DNA from: Emticicia agri
GTDB lineage: Bacteria > Bacteroidota > Bacteroidia > Cytophagales > Spirosomataceae
Reading direction: 5' to 3'
DNA: 47,086 bases
Assembly: GCA_945860265.1 (NCBI GenBank)
Contig: CAMAQF010000025.1
Coordinates: 1-47,086, forward strand
The notes beneath the pieces are model-generated. The model saw only the letters and a list, made by a program, of their open reading frames with translations, had not been told where the DNA came from and did not search any database. The first letter of the stretch is position 1; every line of letters begins with the position of its first letter. The position numbers were made by a program, and so were the translations under genes. Shown in pieces: positions 1-9,325 of this stretch.

Positions 1-2498
1 AAAGCTGCTTTTACTGCTGCGGCACGCTCGCTCGAAAGTTTCAAGTTTGCTGCATCATCGCCTGTATTATCAGTATAGCCACCCACTTTGATATTTACAT
101 TTGGGAATGCTTTAAGAATTTCAGAAATATTTTTCACTTCATTCATTGAAGTCGAATCAATTGCATTACTACCCGATGCAAAGTTTAGAGCCTTGAAATT
201 GAACCAATTATCTTTTCCTGCTGCTAAATCTGACTCAATAAAATTAATTACTTGATCTTCGATTCCACCTTCCAAGAAATTCAAATTAGCACCAGTTGAT
301 AAAACCTTATTGATGCTAACTGGCAAAGTCGCTTCAACCGTTGTAGCGGCATCAACACTTTCAGTTTCGGAAGAAGTAACAGCAATGTATGGTGCGATTA
401 CTAACGAAACAATCGACATCAATTTAATTAAGATATTCATTGATGGGCCAGAAGTATCTTTGAATGGATCACCAACAGTATCACCAGTTACGGCAGCTTT
501 ATGTGGCTCTGAGCCTTTCTTGTGTTTCACACCATCAATTATCACACCTTTTTCAAATGATTTTTTAGCATTATCCCAAGCACCACCGGCGTTCGACTGG
601 AAAATTCCCATTAAAACACCTGAAACCGTTACGCCTGCCAATAAACCACCCAAAATCTCAGGAGATGAGGTATCTGCAAATACACCTTTAAATCCAAATC
701 CAACTAAAACTGGCGTTACTAAAGCAATTGCACCAGGCAGAATCATTTGTTTGATTGATGCCTCTGTCGAAATCGCTACACATTTCTCGTATTCTGGCTC
801 AGTTTTGTATTCCATAATTCCAGGAATTTCACGGAACTGACGACGAACTTCGTTTACCATTTCCATGGCAGCTTTACCAACCGCCGAAATACACAAAGCA
901 CTGAAAATGAATGGAATCATTCCACCGACAAACAAACCCGCCAAAACTGGAGCTTTGTAAATATCAATTGAGTTGATTCCTGCAATACCAACGAATGCCG
1001 CAAACAAAGCCAATGAAGTCAAAGCTGCCGAAGCAATTGCAAAACCTTTCCCAGTCGCTGCAGTTGTGTTACCAACAGCATCCAAATTATCAGTACGCTC
1101 ACGCACTTCTGGAGGTAATTGCGACATTTCGGCGATACCACCTGCATTATCAGCAATCGGGCCAAATGCGTCAATTGCCAGCTGCATAGCCGTTGTTGCC
1201 ATCATTCCAGCCGCTGCAATAGAAACGCCATATAGACCAGCAAAATAATATGAGAAAATAATACCGGCCGCTAAGGTCAAAATAGGAAGAACTGTCGATT
1301 CCATACCAACTGCCAAACCACCAATAATATTTGTGGCATGCCCTGTTCCTGATTTTTCAATGATTGACAGCACTGGACGTTTACCCATTGCAGTATAATA
1401 TTCAGTGATGATTGACATCAAAGCACCAACAATCAAGCCTACTACAATTGCCATAAATACTCCATTTGAAGTAAATTCGTGTCCACGAAGCGAAAGTGTT
1501 TCTGGTAAGATATGTTTTACTAAAAAATAAGAAGCAATAAAAGTAATGATTACTGATGCCCAGTTGCCAAGATTCAAAGCTGCTTGTACAGAAGATGTTT
1601 CAGATTTGATTCTAACAAAAAATGTTGAAACCAGTGAAGCCAGCAAACCAACTGCTGCAATTGCCATTGGCAATAATACTGGAGAAAAACCTCCGAAATT
1701 ATCAGAAACACTTATTTCTTGACCCAAAACCATTGTTGCCAAAATAGTAGCCACATACGAACCAAACAAATCTGCACCCATACCCGCTACGTCACCAACA
1801 TTATCACCCACATTATCGGCAATTGTTGCTGGGTTACGAACATCATCTTCTGGAATTCCAGCCTCTACCTTACCAACTAAGTCGGCACCAACATCTGCCG
1901 CTTTTGTATAAATACCACCACCAACACGAGCAAAAAGAGCAATTGATTCAGCACCTAATGAGAAACCCGCTAAAACCTCGATAGCGATTCTCATTTTTTC
2001 GGAAGTTAACAACTCACCCTTCGCAAAGTAATTATAAAATATAATAAATAGTAAACTTAAACCTAAAACTGCTAAACCCGCAACTCCCATTCCCATTACA
2101 GAACCACCAGTAAAAGAAACTTTAAGAGCCTGTGCTAATGAAGTACGTGCAGCTTGTGCAGTACGAACATTTGCCTTCGTTGCAATTTTCATTCCAACAT
2201 AACCTGCGAAAGCAGAAAACAAAGCACCAATCAAAAATGCAATTGAAATAATCCAAGAAGATTTATCAGTTGAAGAGCCGAGCCATGCCAATAAAATAGC
2301 AGTAGGGATGGCAAAATAGGCCAAAACCTTCCATTCCGCTTTTAAAAATGCAATCGCTCCATCGGCAATATAGCCCGATAGTTTTTGCATATTGGCATCT
2401 CCAGCAGGTTGCTTCGAGACCCAATTGAATCGCCAAGCAGTGTAAAGTAAGCCAATAATTCCACAAAGCGGAACAAGGTACATAATCATCGAATCCAT
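1..2498 (-). CDS. hppA: Membrane-bound K+-dependent-type pyrophosphatase with C-terminal OmpA-like domain (3' end outside window)
   Basis: This integral membrane ion pump hydrolyses pyrophosphate and moves H+ or Na+ out of the cytoplasm. At least 832 codons are visible from the ATG at 2496-2498; no stop occurs before the window edge. Family motifs are clear: GGGIYTKAADVGADLVGK and DNVGDNVGDVAGMGADLFG (about residues 195-240) form the pyrophosphate/Mg site, and GDTVGDPFKDTSGPSMN lies near residue 690. GNTTAATGKG (about residue 475) has the alanine typical of K+-dependent enzymes rather than the lysine of K+-independent ones. H+ versus Na+ specificity cannot be read safely. After the last membrane segment and a linker, residues from about 755 match an OmpA C-terminal domain (VGGYTDNTGDDAANLKLSSE), with the Asp and Arg expected to bind peptidoglycan. 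A usual family member ends near 700-750 residues, so this is a fusion. A -7-like box lies at 2545-2552. Confidence 0.95.
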   Translation of the reverse strand, partial: MDSMIMYLVPLCGIIGLLYTAWRFNWVSKQPAGDANMQKLSGYIADGAIAFLKAEWKVLAYFAIPTAILLAWLGSSTDKSSWIISIAFLIGALFSAFAGYVGMKIATKANVRTAQAARTSLAQALKVSFTGGSVMGMGVAGLAVLGLSLLFIIFYNYFAKGELLTSEKMRIAIEVLAGFSLGAESIALFARVGGGIYTKAADVGADLVGKVEAGIPEDDVRNPATIADNVGDNVGDVAGMGADLFGSYVATILATMVLGQEISVSDNFGGFSPVLLPMAIAAVGLLASLVSTFFVRIKSETSSVQAALNLGNWASVIITFIASYFLVKHILPETLSLRGHEFTSNGVFMAIVVGLIVGALMSIITEYYTAMGKRPVLSIIEKSGTGHATNIIGGLAVGMESTVLPILTLAAGIIFSYYFAGLYGVSIAAAGMMATTAMQLAIDAFGPIADNAGGIAEMSQLPPEVRERTDNLDAVGNTTAATGKGFAIASAALTSLALFAAFVGIAGINSIDIYKAPVLAGLFVGGMIPFIFSALCISAVGKAAMEMVNEVRRQFREIPGIMEYKTEPEYEKCVAISTEASIKQMILPGAIALVTPVLVGFGFKGVFADTSSPEILGGLLAGVTVSGVLMGIFQSNAGGAWDNAKKSFEKGVIIDGVKHKKGSEPHKAAVTGDTVGDPFKDTSGPSMNILIKLMSIVSLVIAPYIAVTSSETESVDAATTVEATLPVSINKVLSTGANLNFLEGGIEDQVINFIESDLAAGKDNWFNFKALNFASGSNAIDSTSMNEVKNISEILKAFPNVNIKVGGYTDNTGDDAANLKLSSERAAAVKAA

Positions 2499-2544
2499 AA
2501 GTAATCGTATTTGAGTTTAGTGAGTACTGTAGTTAATGTTTACG

Positions 2545-2552
2545 CAAATTTA
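2545..2552 (-). promoter_or_regulatory. Putative -7 box of the hppA promoter
   Basis: On the minus strand the sequence reads TAAATTTG, matching the Bacteroidota -7 consensus TAnnTTTG. It would start transcription about 40 nt before the hppA ATG. No convincing -33 TTTG is visible at the right distance, so this is a partial match. Confidence 0.4.
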
Positions 2553-2795
2553 AGTTAATTGAGTTGTTAAAAAAAGTCTAAATACAATTTTAGTATTTTT
2601 TTGATAAATAACATTGTTTTAACTACTACAATATAATAAAAATTAGATTAATTTATCTAATTTGTCGAATAATAATAACCTTTCATAGATGGCGGCAATA
2701 ATTCCTTTTTGATACCGGGTTTCTTTATTAATTTCGAAAGACAAACATAAATAATCAAAATTAGAATTAAAATATTGACCCATAAACCTCACTCG

Positions 2796-5282
2796 ATGAA
2801 AAAAATTACGGTACTTCTTATAACGCTTATATCATTTTCTGTTTTTGCCCAAACAAAACAAATGAATACGGGCGAAATACTTCAAGCAATCAAAAGATTA
2901 AATGTCGTAGGCAATGTGCTATATGTTGCTGCTCACCCTGATGATGAAAACACCTTATTTATCACATGGCTTTCAAAGCAAAAAATGGTGCGAGCGGGTT
3001 ACATTGCCATGACTCGTGGTGACGGTGGACAAAATTTGGTAGGCTCTGAACAAGGCGAGTATGTTGGTTTACTACGTACGCACGAACTTCTTGGAGCAAG
3101 AAGCATTGATGGCGGCGAACAATATTTTACCCGTGCCAACGACTTTGGATTTACCAAAACCACCGATGAGGCAATGGCAACTTGGGGAAAAGACCAAATA
3201 TTGGCGGATTTAGTTTGGCGTATTCGAAACTTCCAACCAGATATAATTGTTAATCGTTTCCCACCTGATGCTCGTGCTGGGCATGGTCATCATTCGGCAT
3301 CGGCAGTTCTATCAGAAGAGGCATTTAAGGCTGCGGCTGACCCAACTCGATTTCCAGAACAGTTAAAATTTGTAAAAATATGGCAAGCAAAACGCTTAGT
3401 TTGGAATTCGTTTTCTCCGAATTTTCAAAATAACCAACCCGAAGGAAGCTATATCAAAATTCCACTTGGAGATTATAATCCTCTACTCGGAAAATCTTAT
3501 ACTGAGATTTCTGCCGAAGCTCGTAGTATGCACAAAAGCCAAGGCTTTGGCTCAGCAAAAACTAAAAATCAACGTACAGATTATGCACTTCACAAGGCAG
3601 GTGAAGAAGCAAAAAATGACTTGTTTGATGGAATTGATATTTCGTGGAAAAGAATGAGTGGCGGAGAGAAAATAGAAAAAATGGTAAACGATCTTTATAC
3701 TAATTTCAAAGCCCAAATTCCCTCAGCATCTATTCCTGCTTTGATTGAAATTTACAATACAATTGCAAGTATAGAAGATGCTGAACGCAACCCAAATGTT
3801 TGGACAGCTTACAAGAAAAAAGAAGTACAAGAATTAATTTTAGCTTGTGCTGGATTATGGTTTGAAGCAAATCCAACAGATTATTCAGTTTCGCCAAACG
3901 ACAAAATCAAAGTAAATGTAACTGTCGTAAGCAGAAGTAATGCAAATATTACACTTGAAAAACTGTCATTTAAAGGAATTGACAAGGATACAACCATCAA
4001 TAAAAAACTCGTTTATAATGATGGCCTGAACATCAACACTGAACTGCAAATACCTATTAATCAACCTATTACTCAACCATATTGGTTAGTTGAACGAAAA
4101 GAAAATGGTTTTTACAAAGTGAACGACCAATTATTGCGAGGTTTACCAATGAAACCTGCCGATTTAATTTGCGAATACAGCTTTACTATTGAAGGCAAAT
4201 TATTTACATTCCAAACTCCACTAACCTATAAATTCGTTGAGCCTTCAGACGGAGAAATCTATCGTTATTTCGAGGTTCGCCCAGAAGTAACTGCAACTAT
4301 AGGCGAAAAAGTTTATTCATTTGGCGATAATAACCCAAAAGATGTAATTGTAACTTTAAAATCAGGTAAAAAAAATGTAACTGGAACAGTAAAATTGGAT
4401 GTTCCCAATACATGGAAAGTAGAACCTGCCATTATAAATTTTGATTTAAAAGAAAAATACGAAGAAAAAAAGGTGACATTTAAAGTTTTTCCTTCTTCAA
4501 CTGCTTCTGAAATTACACTAAAAGCCATCGCCCAAACATCATCTGGTTCGTACGATAGAGGCATTGCCAGTATTGAATATAAACACGTGCCAACGCTTAC
4601 ACTTTTCCCGTTTGCCGAAGCAAAAGCTCTTCGCATCGATTTAAAGAAAAAAGGCAATAAAATTGGCTACATTGCTGGTGCAGGCGATGAAGTTCCTGCG
4701 GCATTACAACAAATTGGCTATCAAGTAACAATGCTTACTCAATCAGAACTCGCCAAAGATTTAAGCCAATTCGATGCAATTATTGTTGGAGTGAGGGCTT
4801 ATAATACCGAAGAACACTTAAAATATTTTCAAGAAAAACTCCTGGAATATGTTAAAAACGGCGGAAATATAGTTACCCAATATCAAACAAACGCTTTTTA
4901 TGGTGTGTCTAAAGTTAAAGAAATGGGGCCATTTCCAATGGGTATCGGACGCGGAAGAGTAACCGATGAAGTTGCCACAATGAAAATTTTGAAACCTCAA
5001 CATCCATTACTTAATTCACCAAACAAAATCACTTCGAAAGACTTTGAAGGTTGGATTCAAGAACGTGGTTTATATTTTGCTGACAAATGGAGCGATAAGT
5101 ACGAAACTATTTTTGCCATGAATGATGCCAACGAAACCGAACTCGAAGGCAGTGTATTATACGCTAAATATGGCCAAGGAAACTTCGTTTTTACAGGTTT
5201 AGCATTTTTCCGTCAGCTTCCTGCTGGAGTTCCAGGAGCATATCGCTTGTTTGCCAATATGATTTCGGTAGGAAAGAAGTAA
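2796..5282 (+). CDS. Secreted PIG-L/LmbE-family deacetylase with C-terminal ThuA/GATase-like domain
   Basis: PIG-L family enzymes are zinc-dependent N-deacetylases acting on GlcNAc-type sugars; the substrate here is unknown. The 828-residue protein begins with the signal peptide MKKITVLLITLISFSVFAQ, so it should be periplasmic or exported. The signature AHPDDEN lies at about residues 46-52, with the further histidine-rich motif GHGHHSAS near 162. The middle section resembles beta-sandwich modules. From about residue 620 to the end an alpha/beta domain (KIGYIAGAGDEVPAALQQIG, then FDAIIVGVRAYNT) resembles the ThuA/glutamine-amidotransferase fold. An in-frame TTG at 2775 would add seven residues, but the ATG at 2796 gives the clean signal peptide. 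It is over twice the length of a single-domain LmbE protein. It stands alone, divergent from hppA. Confidence 0.85.
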   Translation: MKKITVLLITLISFSVFAQTKQMNTGEILQAIKRLNVVGNVLYVAAHPDDENTLFITWLSKQKMVRAGYIAMTRGDGGQNLVGSEQGEYVGLLRTHELLGARSIDGGEQYFTRANDFGFTKTTDEAMATWGKDQILADLVWRIRNFQPDIIVNRFPPDARAGHGHHSASAVLSEEAFKAAADPTRFPEQLKFVKIWQAKRLVWNSFSPNFQNNQPEGSYIKIPLGDYNPLLGKSYTEISAEARSMHKSQGFGSAKTKNQRTDYALHKAGEEAKNDLFDGIDISWKRMSGGEKIEKMVNDLYTNFKAQIPSASIPALIEIYNTIASIEDAERNPNVWTAYKKKEVQELILACAGLWFEANPTDYSVSPNDKIKVNVTVVSRSNANITLEKLSFKGIDKDTTINKKLVYNDGLNINTELQIPINQPITQPYWLVERKENGFYKVNDQLLRGLPMKPADLICEYSFTIEGKLFTFQTPLTYKFVEPSDGEIYRYFEVRPEVTATIGEKVYSFGDNNPKDVIVTLKSGKKNVTGTVKLDVPNTWKVEPAIINFDLKEKYEEKKVTFKVFPSSTASEITLKAIAQTSSGSYDRGIASIEYKHVPTLTLFPFAEAKALRIDLKKKGNKIGYIAGAGDEVPAALQQIGYQVTMLTQSELAKDLSQFDAIIVGVRAYNTEEHLKYFQEKLLEYVKNGGNIVTQYQTNAFYGVSKVKEMGPFPMGIGRGRVTDEVATMKILKPQHPLLNSPNKITSKDFEGWIQERGLYFADKWSDKYETIFAMNDANETELEGSVLYAKYGQGNFVFTGLAFFRQLPAGVPGAYRLFANMISVGKK

Positions 5283-5311
5283 ACGTAGATTAAAGTAAAG
5301 TCTAAGACAAG

Positions 5312-5432
5312 TTTTATACTCAACAAAAATGGTTTGCAAAAATTCAGATATTTAATTGCCTCATTATCAATTTTTTATGCGATCGACGGTCGCCACTGAA
5401 CCTTTGCAACTCTGTGCCTTTTGAGTTTAAAA
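5312..5432 (+). repeat. Diverged ~120-bp intergenic repeat, copy A
   Basis: This stretch aligns in the same orientation with 8297-8420. Shared blocks include TCATTATCA, CGACGGTCG and the string GAACCTTTrCAACTCTGTG; by eye about three quarters of positions agree. It encodes no ORF. The core CGACGGTCG is nearly self-complementary. The two copies flank the PQQ-propeller gene. Confidence 0.6.
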
Positions 5433-5538
5433 TAGTTTCAAAATCACCTTATACACATAATAGGTTTAAAATATAGTATTCAAATAAACTATAACAGGCT
5501 AACTATTAAGATCTCTATTTTTAAACTTTACAAAGCAA

Positions 5539-5570
5539 AAAAATCACATCCTTTGGGTGTGATTTTTTTT
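5539..5570 (+). terminator. Rho-independent terminator-like hairpin
   Basis: The arms AAAATCACATCC and GGGTGTGATTTT pair over 12 bp with one G-U and a TTT loop, followed by a run of T. It lies about 260 nt after the deacetylase stop and could end that long 3' UTR. The rest of 5283-6061 (about 780 nt) holds the repeat copy and AT-rich sequence with no ORF I can support. Confidence 0.75.
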
Positions 5571-6061
5571 GTCTTAAGGCAAAATTGATTCAAATATACT
5601 TCCGAATTTGTAAGGCATACGTCCAAATTAATAATAGATTTCAAAAAACTTCTTTTTCAATTGAATTAAAAGATAAAAAAAACCCAAAATAATAATTAAA
5701 AGACCTTTTAGGATAGTGACTTCACCAATAAATTACGTCATAAGCAAAGTACACATAAATAAATTGAAATTCGAGATACAATATTAGTTATCAATCAATT
5801 AACAAATATAATTTTATAGTCAATTTTCTTATTGGTACTTACTGACATAATCAAAATAGTTAATTTAAAAGTACGAAATTTACACATAAATAATACTTAT
5901 AGGTTTTAACTAATTTCTCATGTCTAAAATAATTTAGTTTTAGAGATATAAAATTAATATCCGATTGCATTTTTCACTAAAATACAGATTATCAATATTT
6001 TAACCAACCCAAAATCAACTTTTTATATACATTTTTAGACACTAAAAATAACCAAAATCAA

Positions 6062-7981
6062 ATGAAAAAAAACATTTTACTAGTGCTAATATTCTTTTGT
6101 ATGAAAGATCTTTATGCCCAAAGAACACCTTCGAGTAGTGTAGCTTTTAAATCATCCATCAAACAATTAATTATTAATTCTGAAAAAGGAATTACTTACG
6201 TGAAAGAAGCTGATAAAATATCAGCTTACGCTAATGATTTAAATAAAGTAATTTGGGAACTTGATAAAGAATCTATTGGAGCGAATAGTGTTTTAACAAA
6301 ACTCGCTGAAATTGACATTACAGCTATTGGAAAAGACAATGACCAAGTAGAAATCATTGAAAATTCAAATTATATTTTTGCAAATATCAATGGTAGAGAT
6401 CTTGTAATTAATGGTTTAAGCGGCGAATTACTCTTTAATTCGGAAAGAGACCTCAGCGATGCAATCATAGTAAAACAACTGCTTTTACCTTATGATAATG
6501 CCTTTGTCTTTTTAACTAAAACAAAAAAAGATTTTAAATTAAAATATTTTGATCTGAATACAAAAAAAATAACTTGGGAGGTTTCTGCTGGCAGTGAAGC
6601 CTCATTTTCATCTATGTTTTCAAAAGATCAAGTATTGCGAGTTGATAGAGCTGAAAGTTTCAAAAACAACATTTATGCTTTAGCCAATAACCGACTTTAT
6701 AATATTGATAAAACCACCGGAAAATTATTATGGTCATTGGAGGGAATTAATAAATTTTTCCCTTGTCAAAACGGCACTGATGTAATTATAATGAAAAATG
6801 AGGGAGGCTTAATGTCAACCAAGCAAAGCCTAAACATCATAAATAAAGATTCGGGAAAACCTATTTGGAAAGATGATATTGAAACAAAGATGTTTATTAA
6901 ATTACAAGATTGGAATGATAAAATTTTAATTGCTCATGCTAAAGGTTTTAATTTTTACAATTTAAAAGATGGCTCTAAAGTTTGGAAAAGGGACGTAAAA
7001 GGTAGTGATTTCAAACAAGTTTTATCTTTAGACCAAGATTTTTTATATGTTGCAGAAAATGAAATGTCTTTGATAGATAAAAATGGAAAAGAAAAGTGGA
7101 AAAATTCTATCGAAATTTCTGATAATAAAGAAGATTTAGTACATTATTTAGGTAAAACCAAAAGTGGAAAAGTAATGTATATCACAGCTACTTATGGAAA
7201 CATGGTGGATTATACATCAGGAAAAAAAATCTGGAAAAAAAATATTAAATTCAACGAAAAACGCCCTTTGTTATATGCCTATGACGAAACAAAAGATATT
7301 TTCTTGACTTATAACGATGAAGAATTATATAAATTCGATCCAAACATCAACGACAAACCAGAGCCATTGGCTAAAATCAATGCAAAAAGTGATAAATCAA
7401 TGGCGGGTATTGAAGTTTTCGATTGGGGAGTTTCCCTAACCAGCCAATCAGAGGTAATAGGAATTGGAAATGATGGTAAAGTATTATTTCAAAACGAATA
7501 TGAACAACCAGGAGAGACAGGCAGAAAATTACTAAATGTAGGTGGAAAAGCTGCTTCAGCTTACTTTGGTATCAGAGGTAGTGCAAAAAAATCTATATCA
7601 GATGCAACTGTTAGTTGTAGTTACATCGATGAAAACGGGCTAACACATGAAAGCACCAGTTACTTGTTTACGGGTGATTCAAGAAATAGATTAAACGCGT
7701 CAGGAGATAGGGATTTAGCCGCGGCAGGATTAATCTCAGATCTTACCAAAAATTTTTCTAAGCGTTTTAATGCTTTAAAACAAAATTCTGAATATGCATT
7801 TATATTTGCGAAGAATAAATCACAGGATGCTAACTTAAAAGTTTTAATTAAAGTTAGCAAGGAAAATGGCCAAGAAGTAGATAAAATTATTGTCGAAAAT
7901 AACAAACCATTATATGATGTAGATACTACAACAGATACTATCTATTATGCAAAAGGCGATAAATTATATATATTCAAATAA
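6062..7981 (+). CDS. Secreted PQQ-like beta-propeller repeat protein
   Basis: This 639-residue protein starts with a cleavable signal peptide ending near FCMKDLYAQ. It contains repeated blades with the PQQ-propeller signature of a turn followed by a tryptophan strand: NKVIWELD, GKLLWSLE, GKPIWKDD, DGSKVWKRD, NGKEKWKN and SGKKIWKKN. Such propellers usually bind proteins or sugars; BamB, a subunit of the outer-membrane assembly machine, has the same fold. The length (BamB is near 400), the lack of a lipobox and the lack of assembly genes nearby argue against calling it BamB. It is isolated, with about 780 nt of non-coding DNA upstream and about 690 nt downstream, and is bracketed by two copies of a diverged repeat. 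Specific function unknown. Confidence 0.75.
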   Translation: MKKNILLVLIFFCMKDLYAQRTPSSSVAFKSSIKQLIINSEKGITYVKEADKISAYANDLNKVIWELDKESIGANSVLTKLAEIDITAIGKDNDQVEIIENSNYIFANINGRDLVINGLSGELLFNSERDLSDAIIVKQLLLPYDNAFVFLTKTKKDFKLKYFDLNTKKITWEVSAGSEASFSSMFSKDQVLRVDRAESFKNNIYALANNRLYNIDKTTGKLLWSLEGINKFFPCQNGTDVIIMKNEGGLMSTKQSLNIINKDSGKPIWKDDIETKMFIKLQDWNDKILIAHAKGFNFYNLKDGSKVWKRDVKGSDFKQVLSLDQDFLYVAENEMSLIDKNGKEKWKNSIEISDNKEDLVHYLGKTKSGKVMYITATYGNMVDYTSGKKIWKKNIKFNEKRPLLYAYDETKDIFLTYNDEELYKFDPNINDKPEPLAKINAKSDKSMAGIEVFDWGVSLTSQSEVIGIGNDGKVLFQNEYEQPGETGRKLLNVGGKAASAYFGIRGSAKKSISDATVSCSYIDENGLTHESTSYLFTGDSRNRLNASGDRDLAAAGLISDLTKNFSKRFNALKQNSEYAFIFAKNKSQDANLKVLIKVSKENGQEVDKIIVENNKPLYDVDTTTDTIYYAKGDKLYIFK

Positions 7982-8073
7982 AGATTGAATGTAATAAGCA
8001 AAATGTGGAATTATTTGTAAAGACTGGCAAGGTTATAAAACTGTCGTAGAAAACTACAAACAACATACAAAAC

Positions 8074-8117
8074 AAATCCCCATTGGGGCGAAATATTTCG
8101 TCCAAATGGGGATTTTC
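8074..8117 (+). terminator. Long terminator hairpin after the PQQ-propeller gene
   Basis: AAATCCCCATT pairs exactly with AATGGGGATTT, and the inner segments GGGCGAAAT/ATTTCGTCC continue the stem with a G-U pair, giving roughly 20 bp with little loop. T-rich sequence follows. It lies about 90 nt past the stop at 7981 and is the only strong structure in 7982-8290. Confidence 0.8.
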
Positions 8118-8296
8118 ATTTAAATGCTTTTTTTTCGAAACCTGCCAAATGTCAATATTAAGTTATTAGAACAAGTACATGAGATTCGAGACAAAAGACG
8201 GTAAATCAAAGCGATAAATTACTAAAATAAATATATGCATCATTTCAATTTGTCGTTTAATATTGTCTCATTACTTACATTATGATTTAGCGAAAG

Positions 8297-8420
8297 TATT
8301 ATACTTAACAAAAAATGTTTTGTGAAGAAAATCAGACATTTAATTTCATCATTATCAGCTTCTAATGCTGAGCGACGGTCGACTATGAACCTTTACAACT
8401 CTGTGTATTTTGTATATAAA
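8297..8420 (+). repeat. Diverged ~120-bp intergenic repeat, copy B
   Basis: This is the second copy of the element at 5312-5432, in the same orientation, sharing TCATTATCA, GCGACGGTCG and GAACCTTTACAACTCTGTG. It has no ORF. The remaining sequence up to the infC terminator (8421-8612) is AT-rich with nothing I recognise. Confidence 0.6.
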
Positions 8421-8612
8421 TTGATTATAATGTTATCAACATGATAAACGAGTAGAAAACAACGAAAATAAATTGGAGAAATTACAGAAAAAACAAACTC
8501 ATTTATTTAAAATTAATAGGAAATCTGATCATACCAATATTACCGACGAATAATTGAGTTATTTTGGGGGTTTTATTTTACACATATACATTTTTACTTA
8601 CAAATATAGCCT

Positions 8613-8648
8613 TAAAAAAAAAGCTGAAATGAAATTTCAATTCAGCCC
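8613..8648 (-). terminator. Terminator of the thrS-infC unit
   Basis: On the minus strand GGGCTGAA-TTGAAATTTCA-TTCAGC forms a stable hairpin followed by nine T. It begins about 20 nt after the infC stop and so closes the transcript directly after infC. Confidence 0.85.
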
Positions 8649-8667
8649 TTAATATTTCAAAGAAGCC

Positions 8668-9225
8668 TTATTTTTTGGCTTTTGGAGCAAGAAATACTAT
8701 CATCCTCTTACCTTCAAGTTTCAATTCACCTTCAGGTTTGCCATATTCTTCTAAGCCTGCAATAAATCGTTTCAATAATTCAACGCCTTGGTCTTTAAAT
8801 ACTATCTGACGGCCAACAAAGTGAACGTAAGCTTTAACTTTTGCATTTTCTTTCAAGAACCCAATAGCGTGCTTCAATTTGAAATCAAAATCATGATCAT
8901 CAGTTTGAGGACCAAATCTGATTTCTTTAATTACAGTCTTCGCCGCTTTCGCCTTTATTTCTTTTTGCTTCTTCTTTTGGTCATACTTAAACTTAGAATA
9001 GTCAATTACTCTACACACAGGCGGACTGGCCGTTGGTACGATTTCAACTAAATCTAAACTTTGAGCTTGTGCCATAGCAAGAGCTTGGGCGGTGTCAAAA
9101 ATACCCTGCTCTACGTTATCTCCTACTAAACGAACCTGTGGTACACGAATACGCTGATTGATTCGGTGTTCGTCTTCCTTCTGTACTGGTTTTCTGAAAT
9201 TACGATTGAATGGTTGTTGTGCCAT
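8668..9225 (-). CDS. infC: Translation initiation factor IF-3
   Basis: IF-3 binds the 30S ribosomal subunit, keeps 50S away and proofreads the start codon and initiator tRNA. The 185-residue product matches the full family. The N-terminal domain (about residues 20-85) has HRINQRIRVPQVRLVGDN; the lysine-rich linker is near 85-95; the C-terminal domain (about 95-180) has IKEIRFGPQTDDHDFDFKLK and GKRMIVFLAPK. The start is ATG at 9223-9225, whereas some bacteria use the rare AUU for autoregulation; no such start is needed here. It follows thrS by about 100 nt on the same strand. The usual next genes rpmI and rplT are absent; a terminator follows at once. Confidence 0.97.
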   Translation of the reverse strand: MAQQPFNRNFRKPVQKEDEHRINQRIRVPQVRLVGDNVEQGIFDTAQALAMAQAQSLDLVEIVPTASPPVCRVIDYSKFKYDQKKKQKEIKAKAAKTVIKEIRFGPQTDDHDFDFKLKHAIGFLKENAKVKAYVHFVGRQIVFKDQGVELLKRFIAGLEEYGKPEGELKLEGKRMIVFLAPKAKK

Positions 9226-9325
9226 TTAACGATTTTAAGGTTACTAAATATTGAATTTTACGAAAGTACTAATTAATTTGTATATAACAAATAATATTAC
9301 CTCAAAAATTACAAAACCAAGATGA

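Noticed and set aside
310..1248. Plus-strand frames of up to 176 codons opposite the pyrophosphatase
   Set aside because: They are antisense shadows of a strongly conserved minus-strand gene and have Ala/Pro-rich, unfamiliar translations.
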